A DNA stretch of 64,000 nucleotides, taken from the NCBI RefSeq assembly GCF_003860565.1, contig NZ_CP034157.1, positions 2,695,563-2,759,562 of the forward strand. The letters run 5' to 3'. Source of the stretch: Cloacibacterium normanense (GTDB lineage: Bacteria > Bacteroidota > Bacteroidia > Flavobacteriales > Weeksellaceae). Shown piece by piece: positions 42,876 through 53,794 of the stretch. A program made the translations under genes and the position numbers. A model generated the notes under the pieces. That model saw only the letters and a program-made list of their open reading frames with translations, was not told the DNA's origin and searched no databases. Within the stretch, counting starts at the first letter, position 1. Each line of letters starts with the position of its first letter.

Positions 42876-43229
42876 ATGGCATTAACAAAAGTACAAAAAA
42901 GAGATAGAATTAAAAGAAGAGTAAGAGGCAAAATCTCTGGAACTTCTTCAGCGCCAAGACTTTCTGTTTACAAGAGTAACAAAGAAATCTACGCTCAATT
43001 AATTGACGATAAAGAAGGTAAAACTTTAGTAGCTGCTTCTTCTAGAGAGAAAGGAGTAGATGCTAATGGAACTAAAACTGAAGTTGCAACTGCAGTAGGG
43101 AAGAAAATTGCTGAAAAAGCTTTAGCTGCTGGATTTGAAAAAGTAGTTTTTGATAGAAACGGTTTCGTATATCACGGTAGAGTAAAAGCTCTTGCAGACG
43201 GTGCTAGAGAAGGTGGTTTGAAATTTTAA
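42876..43229 (+). CDS. rplR: 50S ribosomal protein L18
   Basis: A 117-residue 5S rRNA-binding protein. Signature: [31 protein letters not shown], and the C-terminal [20 protein letters not shown]. It lies 11 bp after rplF. Confidence 0.98.
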   Translation: MALTKVQKRDRIKRRVRGKISGTSSAPRLSVYKSNKEIYAQLIDDKEGKTLVAASSREKGVDANGTKTEVATAVGKKIAEKALAAGFEKVVFDRNGFVYHGRVKALADGAREGGLKF

Positions 43230-43242
43230 AAATTAAAAAATT

Positions 43243-43764
43243 ATGTTAGGATTAGATAATATAGAAAGAGTAAAACCAGGTGGTCTAGAACTTAAAGATC
43301 GTCTAGTTGCCGTAAACAGAGTAACTAAAGTAACCAAAGGAGGTAGAGCTTTCGGATTTTCTGCAATCGTAGTAGTAGGTAATGAAGACGGTGTAATCGG
43401 TTTCGGTTTAGGTAAATCTAAAGAAGTTGCTTCTGCTATTGCTAAAGCAGTAGAAGATGCTAAGAAAAATTTAGTGAAAGTTCCTGTAATGAATCATACA
43501 ATCCCTCACCAAACTTCTGCTAGATACGGTGGTGCTGATATCTTCTTAAGACCAGCTTCTCACGGTACAGGATTAATCGCAGGAGGTGCGGTAAGAGCGG
43601 TACTAGAATCTGCAGGAGTACATGATGTACTTTCAAAATCTAAAGGTTCTTCTAACCCTCACAATGTGGTAAAGGCAACTTTCAAAGCATTGTTAGATAT
43701 CAGAAGACCAGAAGAAATTGCAAGAATGAGAGGAATTTCTTTAACTAAAGTGTTTAACGGTTAA
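43243..43764 (+). CDS. rpsE: 30S ribosomal protein S5
   Basis: A 173-residue protein at the mRNA channel that affects accuracy. Signature: [38 protein letters not shown], and [20 protein letters not shown]. rpmD follows after 11 bp. Confidence 0.98.
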   Translation: MLGLDNIERVKPGGLELKDRLVAVNRVTKVTKGGRAFGFSAIVVVGNEDGVIGFGLGKSKEVASAIAKAVEDAKKNLVKVPVMNHTIPHQTSARYGGADIFLRPASHGTGLIAGGAVRAVLESAGVHDVLSKSKGSSNPHNVVKATFKALLDIRRPEEIARMRGISLTKVFNG

Positions 43765-43775
43765 TTTTTTATATC

Positions 43776-43955
43776 ATGGCAACAATTAAAATCAAACAAG
43801 TAAGAAGTGCTATCAAAAGACCTAAAGTACAAAAAGATACTTTAGTAGCTCTTGGTCTTAAAAAATTAAACCAAGTTGTAGAACACGAAGCTACTCCATC
43901 TATCTTAGGTATGGTAGCAGCAGTGAGACATTTAGTAGAAGTACAGGAAAACTAA
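43776..43955 (+). CDS. rpmD: 50S ribosomal protein L30
   Basis: A 59-residue protein, short but clear: MATIKIKQVRSAIKRPKVQK, then LVALGLKKLNQVVEHEATP and MVAAVRHLVEVQEN. It lies between rpsE and rplO exactly where L30 is expected, with spacers of 11 and 15 bp. Confidence 0.96.
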   Translation: MATIKIKQVRSAIKRPKVQKDTLVALGLKKLNQVVEHEATPSILGMVAAVRHLVEVQEN

Positions 43956-43970
43956 TTAAATTTTAACAAA

Positions 43971-44417
43971 ATGAATTTAAATAATATTCAACCAGCATCT
44001 GGAGCTACTCATAATTCAAAAAGAGTAGGTAGAGGACAAGGTAGTGGCAAAGGTGGTACATCTACAAAAGGTCACAAAGGTCAAAAATCAAGAGCTGGTT
44101 ACTCACAGAAAATAGGTTTTGAAGGTGGTCAAATGCCTTTACAAAGAAGATTACCAAAATTCGGATTTAATAACATTAACAGAAAAGAATACAGAGCTAT
44201 TAATCTAGATACTATTCAAGCATTAGTAGACGCTAAAAATCTTTCTGAAGTTACTAAAGAAGTATTGGTAGAAAATGGTTTATCTTCTAAAAATGAATTA
44301 GTGAAAATTATGGGTAGAGGAGAACTTAAAGCTTCTGTTTCTATTTCTGCTAACAAATTCACTAAATCTGCTGAAGAGGCAATCTCTAAAGCAGGAGGTA
44401 AAGCGATCACTCTTTAA
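43971..44417 (+). CDS. rplO: 50S ribosomal protein L15
   Basis: A 148-residue late-assembly protein. The glycine/basic N-terminal extension is typical (SKRVGRGQGSGKGGTSTKGH, GQKSRAGYSQKIGFEGGQMP), followed by LPKFGFNNINRKEYRAIN and a globular C-terminus. secY starts 9 bp later. Confidence 0.98.
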   Translation: MNLNNIQPASGATHNSKRVGRGQGSGKGGTSTKGHKGQKSRAGYSQKIGFEGGQMPLQRRLPKFGFNNINRKEYRAINLDTIQALVDAKNLSEVTKEVLVENGLSSKNELVKIMGRGELKASVSISANKFTKSAEEAISKAGGKAITL

Positions 44418-44426
44418 TAAAAACAA

Positions 44427-45806
44427 ATGAAAGGTTTTATTCAAACACTTAAAAACATCTGGAGTTTACAAGAATTGAGGGACAAGATTATTGTCACTCT
44501 TTCTTTGATTCTAGTATATAGATTTGCTTCTTATATTTCTCTACCCGCTATTAACATGGCAGAAGTAGGAAATTTATTAGATCATTTTCAAAAACAAGGT
44601 GGCGGTAAACAAGCTGCAGGTCTATTAGGTCTATTATCATCATTTACTGGAGGAGCTTTCAGTCATGCTTCAATCATGGCTCTAGGAATTATGCCGTACA
44701 TTTCTGCATCTATTATTGTGCAGCTTATGGGAATGGCAATTCCTTATTTACAGAAACTTCAGAAAGATGGTGAAAGTGGTAGAAAAACCTTAAATCAAAT
44801 TACAAGATGGTTAACAATAGGTGTTTGTCTCGTACAAGCACCATTTTACCTAGGTACTATTACACAGGTTTTTTTACCTTACGAACAATTTAGATCTGCG
44901 TATTATATTGATCCGCAATCTATTGCATTTTATGTTCCAAGTGTAGTGATATTAGTTGCAGGTTCTATCTTTGCAATGTGGTTAGGAGAAAAAATTACAG
45001 ATAAAGGCATTGGTAACGGGATTTCTATCTTAATCATGGTAGGGATTCTAGCTGGTTTACCAACTGCATTTTTACAAGAATTTACTACTCAAACAGGAAA
45101 CGGAGGTTTAGGAAGCATCATGATTCTTATCGAGGTTTTATTCTGGTTGGTGGTAATTTTATTAGCAATTGTACTTTCAGTTGCGGTAAGAAAAATTCCT
45201 ATTCAGTATGTAAGTAGAGCTCACGCAACAGGTGGTTCAAACAGAAATTTATTACAAGGAGCAAGACAATGGATTCCTCTAAAAGTAAATGCATCTGGAG
45301 TAATGCCACTAATTTTCGCACAAGCATTAATGTTTGTTCCTGGTTTGTTAACTAAATTCGATGATACCAATACTTTCTTAGCAGGATTCAAAAATCCATT
45401 CAGCTGGCAGTATAATGTATTATTAGTAATTTTAATTATCATCTTCTCTTATTTCTACACAGCCATCACTATTCCAGTGAATCAAATGGCAGATGACTTA
45501 AAGAGAAATGGAGGTTTAATACCGAAAGTAAGACCAGGACAAGAGACTGCAAATTACTTAGATGATATTTTATCTAAAATAACCTTGCCAGGTGCGTTTT
45601 TTTTATCTATCTTTGCAATCCTTCCAGCTTTAGTGCATGGAGGCTTTGTTCAGACTGAAGGCTTCTCCCATTTTTTCGGAGGAACTTCATTATTGATCAT
45701 GGTAGGAGTAATTTTAGATACAGTTCAGCAAATCAATACGTATTTGTTGAACCATCACTATGATGGATTGATGCAATCTAAATTATCTAGAACATCAAAC
45801 TTATAA
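44427..45806 (+). CDS. secY: Protein translocase subunit SecY
   Basis: The channel of the Sec export system in the inner membrane. The 459-residue protein has ten membrane spans and hallmark stretches: ALGIMPYISASIIVQLMGMA, KITDKGIGNGISILIMVGI and the cytosolic loop RKIPIQYVSRAHATGG. Its place in the spc operon between rplO and infA is typical. Confidence 0.97.
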   Translation: MKGFIQTLKNIWSLQELRDKIIVTLSLILVYRFASYISLPAINMAEVGNLLDHFQKQGGGKQAAGLLGLLSSFTGGAFSHASIMALGIMPYISASIIVQLMGMAIPYLQKLQKDGESGRKTLNQITRWLTIGVCLVQAPFYLGTITQVFLPYEQFRSAYYIDPQSIAFYVPSVVILVAGSIFAMWLGEKITDKGIGNGISILIMVGILAGLPTAFLQEFTTQTGNGGLGSIMILIEVLFWLVVILLAIVLSVAVRKIPIQYVSRAHATGGSNRNLLQGARQWIPLKVNASGVMPLIFAQALMFVPGLLTKFDDTNTFLAGFKNPFSWQYNVLLVILIIIFSYFYTAITIPVNQMADDLKRNGGLIPKVRPGQETANYLDDILSKITLPGAFFLSIFAILPALVHGGFVQTEGFSHFFGGTSLLIMVGVILDTVQQINTYLLNHHYDGLMQSKLSRTSNL

Positions 45807-45815
45807 AAAACATCT

Positions 45816-46031
45816 ATGGCAAAACAAAAACATATAGAACAAGATGGCGTTATAGTGGAAGCACTATCTAACGCCATGTTCCGTGTGGAACTGGAAAATG
45901 GGCATGTTCTTATCGCTCATATTTCAGGGAAAATGAGAATGCATTACATAAAACTTTTACCAGGAGACAAGGTAAAATTAGAACTCTCTCCTTATGATTT
46001 ATCAAAAGGAAGAATAACATTTAGATATTAA
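45816..46031 (+). CDS. infA: Translation initiation factor IF-1
   Basis: A 71-residue OB-fold factor that occupies the A site during initiation. Sequence: [55 protein letters not shown]. The position between secY and rpmJ is conserved. Confidence 0.98.
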   Translation: MAKQKHIEQDGVIVEALSNAMFRVELENGHVLIAHISGKMRMHYIKLLPGDKVKLELSPYDLSKGRITFRY

Positions 46032-46042
46032 ATTAAATACTA

Positions 46043-46159
46043 ATGAAAGTTAGAGCATCAATTAAAAAAAGAAGTGCAGATTGCAAAATCGTAAGAAGAA
46101 AAGGCAGATTGTACATTATTAACAAGAAGAACCCAAAATTTAAACAAAGACAAGGCTAA
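46043..46159 (+). CDS. rpmJ: 50S ribosomal protein L36, zinc-free form
   Basis: A 38-residue protein: [20 protein letters not shown], then [18 protein letters not shown]. The fold-defining RQG end and RASIKKR start are present. Only one of the four zinc-ligand positions (Cys14) is kept: the usual first Cys is Ser11, and the later Cys and His are replaced, so it is the C- type. It lies between infA and rpsM. Confidence 0.96.
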   Translation: MKVRASIKKRSADCKIVRRKGRLYIINKKNPKFKQRQG

Positions 46160-46168
46160 AATTAAATT

Positions 46169-46546
46169 ATGGCGAGAATTTCAGGTATTGATTTACCAAA
46201 AAACAAAAGAGGCGTTATCGGTTTAACTTACATTTACGGAATTGGTAGAAGCACAGCTTCTGAAATCCTTAAAAATGCCGGTATCAGCGAAGACAAGAAA
46301 GTCAACGAATGGAATGACGATGAATTGGCTGCAATCAGAAATTACATCACTGAAAACATTAAAGTAGAAGGTGAATTACGTTCTGAAGTGCAATTGAACA
46401 TCAAGAGATTGATGGACATAGGTTGCCAACGAGGAATACGTCACAGACTGGGATTACCTTTAAGAGGCCAAAGAACGAAAAACAATTCTAGAACCCGTAA
46501 AGGAAAGAGAAAAACAGTTGCTAACAAGAAAAAAGCAAGTAAATAA
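46169..46546 (+). CDS. rpsM: 30S ribosomal protein S13
   Basis: A 125-residue head protein at the tRNA/inter-subunit bridges. Signature: [39 protein letters not shown], and [19 protein letters not shown]. First gene of the alpha-operon part. Confidence 0.98.
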   Translation: MARISGIDLPKNKRGVIGLTYIYGIGRSTASEILKNAGISEDKKVNEWNDDELAAIRNYITENIKVEGELRSEVQLNIKRLMDIGCQRGIRHRLGLPLRGQRTKNNSRTRKGKRKTVANKKKASK

Positions 46547-46562
46547 TCTTTAGATTAGAATT

Positions 46563-46952
46563 ATGGCAAAACAAACTAAAGTAGTTAAAAAAAGAAAAGT
46601 AAAAGTAGAAGCTATTGGTGAAGCACATATCCAAGCTTCTTTCAATAATATTATTATTTCTTTGACAAACAAAAACGGAGAAGTAATTTCTTGGTCTTCT
46701 GCCGGTAAAATGGGATTCAGAGGTTCTAAAAAGAATACTCCATTCGCAGCTCAAATGGCTGCAGAAAATTGCTCTTCAGTAGCTTACGAAGCTGGTTTAA
46801 GAAGAGTAAAGGTGTTTGTGAAAGGTCCAGGTGCAGGTAGAGAATCTGCAATCAGATCTATTCACAATTCAGGAATTGAAGTTTCAGAAATCATTGACGT
46901 GACTCCTATGCCACACAATGGATGTAGACCACCTAAAAGAAGAAGAGTTTAA
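46563..46952 (+). CDS. rpsK: 30S ribosomal protein S11
   Basis: A 129-residue platform protein close to the E site. Signature: [39 protein letters not shown], and the C-terminal [18 protein letters not shown]. Confidence 0.98.
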   Translation: MAKQTKVVKKRKVKVEAIGEAHIQASFNNIIISLTNKNGEVISWSSAGKMGFRGSKKNTPFAAQMAAENCSSVAYEAGLRRVKVFVKGPGAGRESAIRSIHNSGIEVSEIIDVTPMPHNGCRPPKRRRV

Positions 46953-46970
46953 TTTTTAGAAATTTAACCT

Positions 46971-47579
46971 ATGGCAAGATATATTGGACCAAAAACTAAA
47001 ATTGCACGTAAATTTGGTGCTGCAATTTACGGAGACGATAAAAGTTTCGAAAAAAGAAAAAATCAACCACCAGGACAACACGGACCTAACAAAAGAAGAG
47101 GTGCTAAAAAATCTGAATATGCTGTACAGTTAGCTGAAAAACAAAAAGCTAAATATACTTACGGTATCTTAGAAAGACAATTTGCTAACCTTTTCGATAA
47201 AGCGCACAGAAGCAAAGGCGTTACAGGTGAGGTTCTTTTACAATTATGTGAATCTAGATTAGATAACGTAGTATACAGATTAGGTTTTTCTAAAACCAGA
47301 GCTGGAGCTAGACAGTTAGTTTCTCACAGACACGTAACAGTAAACGGAGAAATTGTAAACATCCCTTCATATTTATTAAAAGCAGGTGACGTAGTTGCTA
47401 TTAGAGAAAAATCTAAATCTCTAGAAGTAATTGCTGATTCATTAGCTTCTAAATCATCTTATGAATGGTTACAATTTAACGACGAAAAGAAAGAAGGTAC
47501 TTTTATCTCAGCTCCTGAAAGAATTCAGATCCCTGAAGATATCAAAGAACAGCTAATCGTCGAATTATACTCTAAATAA
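46971..47579 (+). CDS. rpsD: 30S ribosomal protein S4, zinc-free form
   Basis: A primary 16S binder and, in E. coli, repressor of the alpha operon. The 202-residue sequence has [34 protein letters not shown] and the S4 RNA-binding domain ([39 protein letters not shown]). The N-terminus lacks the zinc-binding cysteines of the C+ type. Confidence 0.98.
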   Translation: MARYIGPKTKIARKFGAAIYGDDKSFEKRKNQPPGQHGPNKRRGAKKSEYAVQLAEKQKAKYTYGILERQFANLFDKAHRSKGVTGEVLLQLCESRLDNVVYRLGFSKTRAGARQLVSHRHVTVNGEIVNIPSYLLKAGDVVAIREKSKSLEVIADSLASKSSYEWLQFNDEKKEGTFISAPERIQIPEDIKEQLIVELYSK

Positions 47580-47610
47580 TTTTAATCAAATTTTTGCTCA
47601 ACCCAATATT

Positions 47611-48606
47611 ATGGCAATTTTACAATTCATAAAACCCGACAAAGTAATTCTACTTAATTCTACGGATTTCAAAGGTCAATTCGAATTTAGACCATTAGAG
47701 CCAGGATTCGGACTTACTATCGGTAATGCTTTGAGAAGAGTTTTACTTTCTTCTCTAGAAGGATATGCTATCACATCTATCAAAATAGAAGGAGTAGAGC
47801 ACGAATTTTCAACAATTCCAGGTGTAATAGAAGATGTTACGGAGATCATCCTTAACCTTAAGCAATTAAGACTTAAAGCAAAAGTAGAAAACGCATCAGC
47901 AGAACAAGTAAGTGTGAAAGTTTCTGGTAAAGAAGTAATCACTGCAGGTGATTTTACTAGCTCGATGAATAACTTCGAGGTACTTAATCCAGACTTAGTA
48001 ATCTGCAACTTGACAAAAGAGGTGTCTTTCGAAATGAATTTCAACATCGACAAAGGAAGAGGTTATGTTCCTTCAGAACAAAACAAATCTAACAATGCAC
48101 CTATAGGAACGATTGCAATTGACTCTATCTTTACTCCTATTAAGAAAGTTCAATATAGCATTGAAAACTATCGTGTAGAGCAAAAAACAGACTACGAAAA
48201 ACTAGTATTAGACATTGAGACGGATGGTTCTATCACCCCTCAAAATGCTTTAACTGAAGCTTCTAAGATATTAATTTATCACTTCATGTTATTCTCTGAT
48301 GAGAGAATTACTCTAGAAACTGAAGCTGTAAAAGCATCAATCCAATACGATGAAGAAACCCTTCACACAAGACAATTACTTAAGTCTAAATTAGCAGATA
48401 TGGATCTTTCGGTGAGAGCTCTTAACTGTCTAAAAGCAGCTGAAGTAGAAACTCTAGGTGAACTAGTTTCTTATAGTAAGTCTGATTTGATGAAATTCAG
48501 AAATTTCGGTAAGAAATCATTGACAGAACTTGAAGAACTTGTTCACTCAAAAGGACTAAACTTCGGGTTTGATGTTGCAAAATATAAGTTAGACGCTGAT
48601 AAATAA
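47611..48606 (+). CDS. rpoA: DNA-directed RNA polymerase subunit alpha
   Basis: The RNA polymerase assembly platform. The 331-residue protein has the N-terminal dimer domain ([40 protein letters not shown]) and the C-terminal DNA/activator-binding domain ([36 protein letters not shown]). It lies in the standard position between rpsD and rplQ. Confidence 0.98.
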   Translation: MAILQFIKPDKVILLNSTDFKGQFEFRPLEPGFGLTIGNALRRVLLSSLEGYAITSIKIEGVEHEFSTIPGVIEDVTEIILNLKQLRLKAKVENASAEQVSVKVSGKEVITAGDFTSSMNNFEVLNPDLVICNLTKEVSFEMNFNIDKGRGYVPSEQNKSNNAPIGTIAIDSIFTPIKKVQYSIENYRVEQKTDYEKLVLDIETDGSITPQNALTEASKILIYHFMLFSDERITLETEAVKASIQYDEETLHTRQLLKSKLADMDLSVRALNCLKAAEVETLGELVSYSKSDLMKFRNFGKKSLTELEELVHSKGLNFGFDVAKYKLDADK

Positions 48607-48615
48607 TCCTTAACA

Positions 48616-49134
48616 ATGAGACACGGAAAAAAATTCAATCACTTAGGTAGAACAGCCTCTCACAGAAGCGCTTTGCTTTCTAACATGGCATGCTCACTAA
48701 TTGAACATAAAAGAATAAATACTACTGTTGCTAAAGCTAAAGCTTTAAGAGTATACGTAGAACCTATCTTAACTAAAGCTAAAGAAGATACTACGCACAA
48801 CAGAAGAATTGCTTTCTCTTACTTACAAAGTAAAGAAGCAGTTGCAGAACTTTTCAGAACTGTAGCTCCTAAAATCGCTACCAGAAATGGTGGTTATACT
48901 AGAATCATCAAGACTGGTTTCAGACCTGGTGATGCTGCAGATACTGCATTAATCGAGCTTGTAGATTTCAATGAACTTTACAATCCTAATGCTGAAGAGA
49001 AAAAAGCAACTAGAAGAAGTAGAAGATCTACTAAGAAAGAAGCTGCTGCTGTAGTAGCTGCTCCAGTTGTAGAAGAAGCTGCTGTAGTAGAAGAGCCAAA
49101 AGCTGAAGCTACAGAAGAAAAAACTGAAGAATAA
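48616..49134 (+). CDS. rplQ: 50S ribosomal protein L17
   Basis: The last gene of the superoperon. The core ([60 protein letters not shown]) is normal. The 172-residue protein carries a ~50-residue Ala/Glu/Lys/Val-rich low-complexity C-terminal tail that E. coli L17 lacks; such tails are common in Bacteroidota. Confidence 0.98.
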   Translation: MRHGKKFNHLGRTASHRSALLSNMACSLIEHKRINTTVAKAKALRVYVEPILTKAKEDTTHNRRIAFSYLQSKEAVAELFRTVAPKIATRNGGYTRIIKTGFRPGDAADTALIELVDFNELYNPNAEEKKATRRSRRSTKKEAAAVVAAPVVEEAAVVEEPKAEATEEKTEE

Positions 49135-49154
49135 TTCTCAGAATTTCTATAAAT

Positions 49155-49187
49155 AAAAAACCATTCAGATTTCTGAATGGTTTTTTT
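49155..49187. terminator. Terminator of the ribosomal superoperon
   Basis: A stem AAAAAACCATTCAG/CTGAATGGTTTTTT (49155-49186) with a 4-nt loop, flanked by A and T runs, between convergent rplQ and a lipoprotein gene. Confidence 0.92.
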
Positions 49188-49191
49188 ATGC

Positions 49192-49623
49192 TTATTTTTT
49201 ACGATTCAATTCGAAAATTTGCCCGTTTTGGGTAATGGTAAGTAAATCTCCTTTACTTACAGCCTTTATACCATCTTTTTCATAAATATCACTTTCGATT
49301 TGAGGCAATTCTATCTTGAGTTTATTTCTTTCGATAAGGATGAAGTTACCTTCCTTAGTTCCCTTAGTAAAAGTTACCTTGGCTTCTGTACCATCAAAAG
49401 CACGATAAACGTACTCCTGTTTTTGAATTTTATTTTCGGTTTTGGTAATCTTGCTCTCTAAATTGGTTTTTTCTAAAATTACAGAATCTGTTTTGCTTAC
49501 TCCATTAGCATCTATTGTTTTGATTACTTTTACTTCCTTTTCTATGGCGGTTTTGTTTTCCTTATCACAGCTGATAACGCCGATGATGCCTAATATTAAG
49601 ATATAGTTAAAATATTTTTTCAT
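49192..49623 (-). CDS. Lipoprotein with MliC-like C-terminal domain
   Basis: A 143-residue protein with a lipobox (GVISC, Cys19) and a charged linker. The C-terminal part (VYRAFDGTEAKVTF, LKIELPQIESDIYEKDGIKA, SKGDLLTITQNGQIFEL) follows the strand pattern of MliC/PliC lysozyme-inhibitor domains (G, SxxY, GxxxxxxG positions). If right, it would protect peptidoglycan from C-type lysozyme. The cysteine pair of many MliC proteins is absent, so the call is tentative. Confidence 0.55.
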   Translation of the reverse strand: MKKYFNYILILGIIGVISCDKENKTAIEKEVKVIKTIDANGVSKTDSVILEKTNLESKITKTENKIQKQEYVYRAFDGTEAKVTFTKGTKEGNFILIERNKLKIELPQIESDIYEKDGIKAVSKGDLLTITQNGQIFELNRKK

Positions 49624-49737
49624 TGCAATTTTTTAAAAAATATTAAGTATCTTTAAATAAAATTTGAAGAATTTTATATTTTAAAAATACAAAAAATACC
49701 CTACAAAAATCATAAACTTACATTGCTAAATTATACG

Positions 49738-49745
49738 TAAATTTG
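49738..49745 (+). promoter_or_regulatory. -7 box of eno
   Basis: TAAATTTG, exact TAnnTTTG, giving a leader of about 75 nt. No -33 TTTG at the usual spacing. Confidence 0.6.
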
Positions 49746-49765
49746 CAATGCAAAAAATAAGAAAA

Positions 49766-49798
49766 GGGTTGGTCTTCATTTTTTTGAAAGATTGGCCC
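49766..49798 (+). promoter_or_regulatory. Leader hairpin of eno
   Basis: An 11-bp stem (49766-49776 with 49788-49798) containing four G-U pairs. The absence of a U-run argues against a terminator. It does not resemble the fluoride riboswitch found before some eno genes. Confidence 0.45.
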
Positions 49799-49820
49799 TA
49801 CAATAGAAACTTTAAAATAG

Positions 49821-51119
<1,299 letters not shown>

Positions 51120-51138
51120 TATATCTTACATAAATCTG

Positions 51139-51167
51139 AAAAACCTCCTAAAATAGGAGGTTTTTTT
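51139..51167 (+). terminator. Terminator of eno
   Basis: A 12-bp stem AAAAACCTCCTA/TAGGAGGTTTTT with a 3-nt loop and T-run. Confidence 0.93.
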
Positions 51168-51250
51168 GTTGATTCTTCATAGTAATTTTATTTTTAAAAA
51201 CAGCAACTATATCAATTTAGCAAGTTTATTACAGATATAGTAAAAATAAA

Positions 51251-51258
51251 TAGGTTTG
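51251..51258 (+). promoter_or_regulatory. Candidate -7 box of gltA
   Basis: TAGGTTTG matches TAnnTTTG 64 nt before the start codon. It is the only exact match in the 150 bp between the eno terminator and gltA. Confidence 0.5.
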
Positions 51259-51322
51259 CATAATAGAAAGTTTTCGCTAAAATTCTTTTTTTTGTATTTT
51301 TACTGAAAATATATTCTAAAAC

Positions 51323-52609
51323 ATGTCAGATAATAAAGTTATACTCAATTACGACGGAAATTCTTATGAGTATCCTATCGTAGAAAGCACAATTGGTGAT
51401 AGAGGTATTGATATTTCTAAATTGAGAGATCAAACCGGACTTATTACTTTAGACTTAGGCTATAAAAATACGGGAGCCACTTTAAGTAATATTACTTACT
51501 TAGATGGTGATTTGGGAGAACTTTTCTACAGAGGTTATCCTATTGAGCAAATTGCTGAGAAATCTAATTTTTCTGAAGTAATGTACTTATTGCTTCACGG
51601 TGAATTACCAAACGCTACTCAGTTTACTCAATTCGAGAATAACATTAAGAATTACAACTTCGTAGCCGAAGAAATGAAAAAAATTCTTGATGCTTTCCCA
51701 CGTTCTGCGCATCCAATGGGTGTACTTTCTACGCTTACATCTGCACTTACAGCATTTAATCCTAGAGCTGTAAATGTAAAATCTAAAGAAGATTTAGACC
51801 ATGCTGCAGAAATGCTTATTGCAAAATTTGCTCACCTTTGTGCTTGGACTTACAGAAAAACCAATGGTTTCCCGCTTAACCACGGAGATAACAGTCTAAA
51901 TTATGTAGAGAATTTCTACAAAATGACTTTCAGAAAACCATACGAAGAGTTCGAAATTGATCCAGTAGTGGTAGCTGCGCTAGACAAATTATTAATTCTA
52001 CACGCAGACCACGAACAAAATTGTTCTACTTCTACAGTAAGAATGGTAGGTTCTGCTCACACAGGTTTATTTGCATCTATTTCTGCGGGAGTTTCTGCAT
52101 TATGGGGACCACTTCACGGTGGTGCAAACCAAGCAGTAATCGAAATGCTAGAAATGATTGAAAAAGACGGTGGAGATGTCGCTAAATATGTACAAAAAGC
52201 AAAAGATAAAGAAGACAGCTTCAGATTAATGGGATTTGGGCATAGAGTTTATAAAAACTTTGACCCAAGAGCTAAAATCATCAAAAAAGCTGCAGACGAT
52301 ATCTTAAACAAACTAGGAGTTCACGACAAAGCTTTAGACATTGCAATGCAATTAGAAAGAGTAGCACTAGAAGATGATTACTTCGTAGAAAGAAAACTAT
52401 ATCCAAACGTAGATTTCTATTCTGGTATTATCTATAGAGCATTAGGAATTCCTACAGAAATGTTTACAGTAATGTTCGCATTAGGACGTTTACCAGGATG
52501 GATTTCTCAATGGAAAGAAATGCGTCTTCACGGTGACCCAATTGGTAGACCAAGACAAGTGTATCAAGGTGCTCCAAAACGTGACTATGTTCCTATGGAA
52601 AACAGATAA
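51323..52609 (+). CDS. gltA: Citrate synthase
   Basis: Condenses oxaloacetate and acetyl-CoA, the entry to the TCA cycle. The 428-residue, type II-like protein has ILHADHEQNCSTSTVRMVGS, ALWGPLHGGANQAVIEML (catalytic His), LMGFGHRVYKNFDPRA (second His) and a C-terminal WKEMRLHGDPIGRPRQVY. It is monocistronic. Confidence 0.97.
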   Translation: MSDNKVILNYDGNSYEYPIVESTIGDRGIDISKLRDQTGLITLDLGYKNTGATLSNITYLDGDLGELFYRGYPIEQIAEKSNFSEVMYLLLHGELPNATQFTQFENNIKNYNFVAEEMKKILDAFPRSAHPMGVLSTLTSALTAFNPRAVNVKSKEDLDHAAEMLIAKFAHLCAWTYRKTNGFPLNHGDNSLNYVENFYKMTFRKPYEEFEIDPVVVAALDKLLILHADHEQNCSTSTVRMVGSAHTGLFASISAGVSALWGPLHGGANQAVIEMLEMIEKDGGDVAKYVQKAKDKEDSFRLMGFGHRVYKNFDPRAKIIKKAADDILNKLGVHDKALDIAMQLERVALEDDYFVERKLYPNVDFYSGIIYRALGIPTEMFTVMFALGRLPGWISQWKEMRLHGDPIGRPRQVYQGAPKRDYVPMENR

Positions 52610-52631
52610 TTTTGACAAATTTATAAAAAGG

Positions 52632-52659
52632 AAACCTCTCATATTTTGAGAGGTTTTTT
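52632..52659 (+). terminator. Terminator of gltA
   Basis: A 10-bp stem AAACCTCTCA/TGAGAGGTTT (52632-52656) with a 5-nt loop and T-run. Confidence 0.92.
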
Positions 52660-52697
52660 GTTTTTATTGAGAAGAAAGATGATTGAATTAAGCTACA

Positions 52698-52747
52698 AAA
52701 AATCCGCTTTGCGGATAAATTAAAAAAAAATAGCGGAGCGGATTTTT
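52698..52747. repeat. First inverted repeat of a compound palindromic element
   Basis: AAAAATCCGCT (52698-52708) and AGCGGATTTTT (52737-52747) are perfect 11-bp inverted copies. Between them a smaller hairpin ATCCGC-TTT-GCGGAT (52702-52716) competes for the left arm. The CG content is unlike the surrounding sequence. Confidence 0.8.
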
Positions 52748-52809
52748 GCCATATCAGGAGTTTCATTGTTCGTGCTCCGCACGCAACGAAACTCTAGTTA
52801 TTATCGGCA
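52747..52809. repeat. Second, larger imperfect palindrome
   Basis: Nested symmetry around 52777: inner CGTGC-TCC-GCACG (52771-52783), middle GAGTTTCATTG/CAACGAAACTC with one mismatch, outer TGCCATA/TATCGGCA. Total span 63 bp. It begins where the previous repeat ends and lies at the 3' end of the convergent lipoprotein gene. Confidence 0.8.
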
Positions 52810-52818
52810 GTCTTTTTT

Positions 52819-53661
52819 TTATTCATTTTTTTCTAATTCAAGAACTGTTTTTGTTTCATCAATATTTTTATATTCAAGTTTTACAAATCCATAATTTTCA
52901 TTAAAATATGAGATTAATTCAGTTTCTCCAATTCTGCTTTTTGCCTTACTTTTTATTATGAAACATTCTAAGTTTCCTATTTTGGTTTCAATTCTTTTCT
53001 TATCAATTATTTCATAATCGTAGACATTTTCAATTCCACCTTTCCATTCCATCCATCTTTTATCTGACCAATGGTCTCCTATTTTTAGTTTCCAATTCCA
53101 TTTTTTTCCAATTTGATAAGGTGATTGGATATAAGGAAATGGATTTAATTCTAAAATTTGAAAAAAGTTGCTTCTTGGAGGATGTACCCACACATTTTTT
53201 TCATTTTCAATTGCTCCTGTAACTTCCATTGTAAAAAATTCTCCATTATTTTTTAAATATTGATAAGCAATAGAGGTTTGATTATATTCAGGAATGTCTT
53301 TTTCAAACGGATTTCCTGAATTTGCTATCAAAATAATATTTTTAATTGTTTCGCTATTTTGTCTTTCATATTCTATAAAATCCCAATCAAAAGTTTTATA
53401 ATTGTCTTTCTGTATTTCTTTTCCTTTCGTAATCAGATATTTTTTTCCATCTAATCCTTGATAATAATATGAATATTTGAAAGATTTTCCTACAACATAA
53501 ATTTTATTGTTGTCGTTATAATTTTGGTCGTAAGTTTTTGATTTATCAAATTTTTCAACTGTTATTCCATCATCATCAATTAAAAAATTTTGGTCATTAT
53601 TTTGAGATTTACAAGAATTAAATATGGTTAAAAAAAGTAGACTTGTTAATTTTATATTCAT
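52819..53661 (-). CDS. Hypothetical lipoprotein
   Basis: I do not recognise a family. The 280-residue protein starts best at 53661 (MNIKLTSLLFLTIFNSC, lipobox ending in Cys17), since the longer ORF start at 53700 lies inside the predicted -7 box. The mature part is rich in Asn, Lys, Tyr and aromatic residues, with mixed strands (IGKKWNWKLKIGDHW, NLECFIIKSKAKSRIG) and looks like a beta-rich periplasmic or surface domain. It is isolated, with a full-consensus promoter and a palindromic element at its 3' end. Confidence 0.75.
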   Translation of the reverse strand: MNIKLTSLLFLTIFNSCKSQNNDQNFLIDDDGITVEKFDKSKTYDQNYNDNNKIYVVGKSFKYSYYYQGLDGKKYLITKGKEIQKDNYKTFDWDFIEYERQNSETIKNIILIANSGNPFEKDIPEYNQTSIAYQYLKNNGEFFTMEVTGAIENEKNVWVHPPRSNFFQILELNPFPYIQSPYQIGKKWNWKLKIGDHWSDKRWMEWKGGIENVYDYEIIDKKRIETKIGNLECFIIKSKAKSRIGETELISYFNENYGFVKLEYKNIDETKTVLELEKNE

Positions 53662-53697
53662 TTTTTGTAGTATTTGGGTAAGATTGCCTATAACACC

Positions 53698-53728
53698 CAA
53701 ATATACGCATTACCTATAATTTTTCAAA
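53698..53728 (-). promoter_or_regulatory. Promoter of the 52.8-kb lipoprotein gene
   Basis: On the minus strand TTTG (complement of 53725-53728), a 19-nt spacer and TATATTTG (complement of 53698-53705). The predicted transcript starts downstream of the ATG at 53700, which supports the shorter protein. Confidence 0.8.
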
Positions 53729-53794
53729 GAATTTGCTTAGTATCAAATCACTACCGATTTCTAATAAAAATTTCCTCACTTCAAAACCTTTATT

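Noticed and set aside
52747..53705. The lipoprotein gene as an integron cassette with an attC site
   Set aside because: The 3' palindrome and the TATAACAC near the 5' end recall attC sites, but the core GTTRRRY/RYYYAAC pair is not met and no integrase or array is seen.
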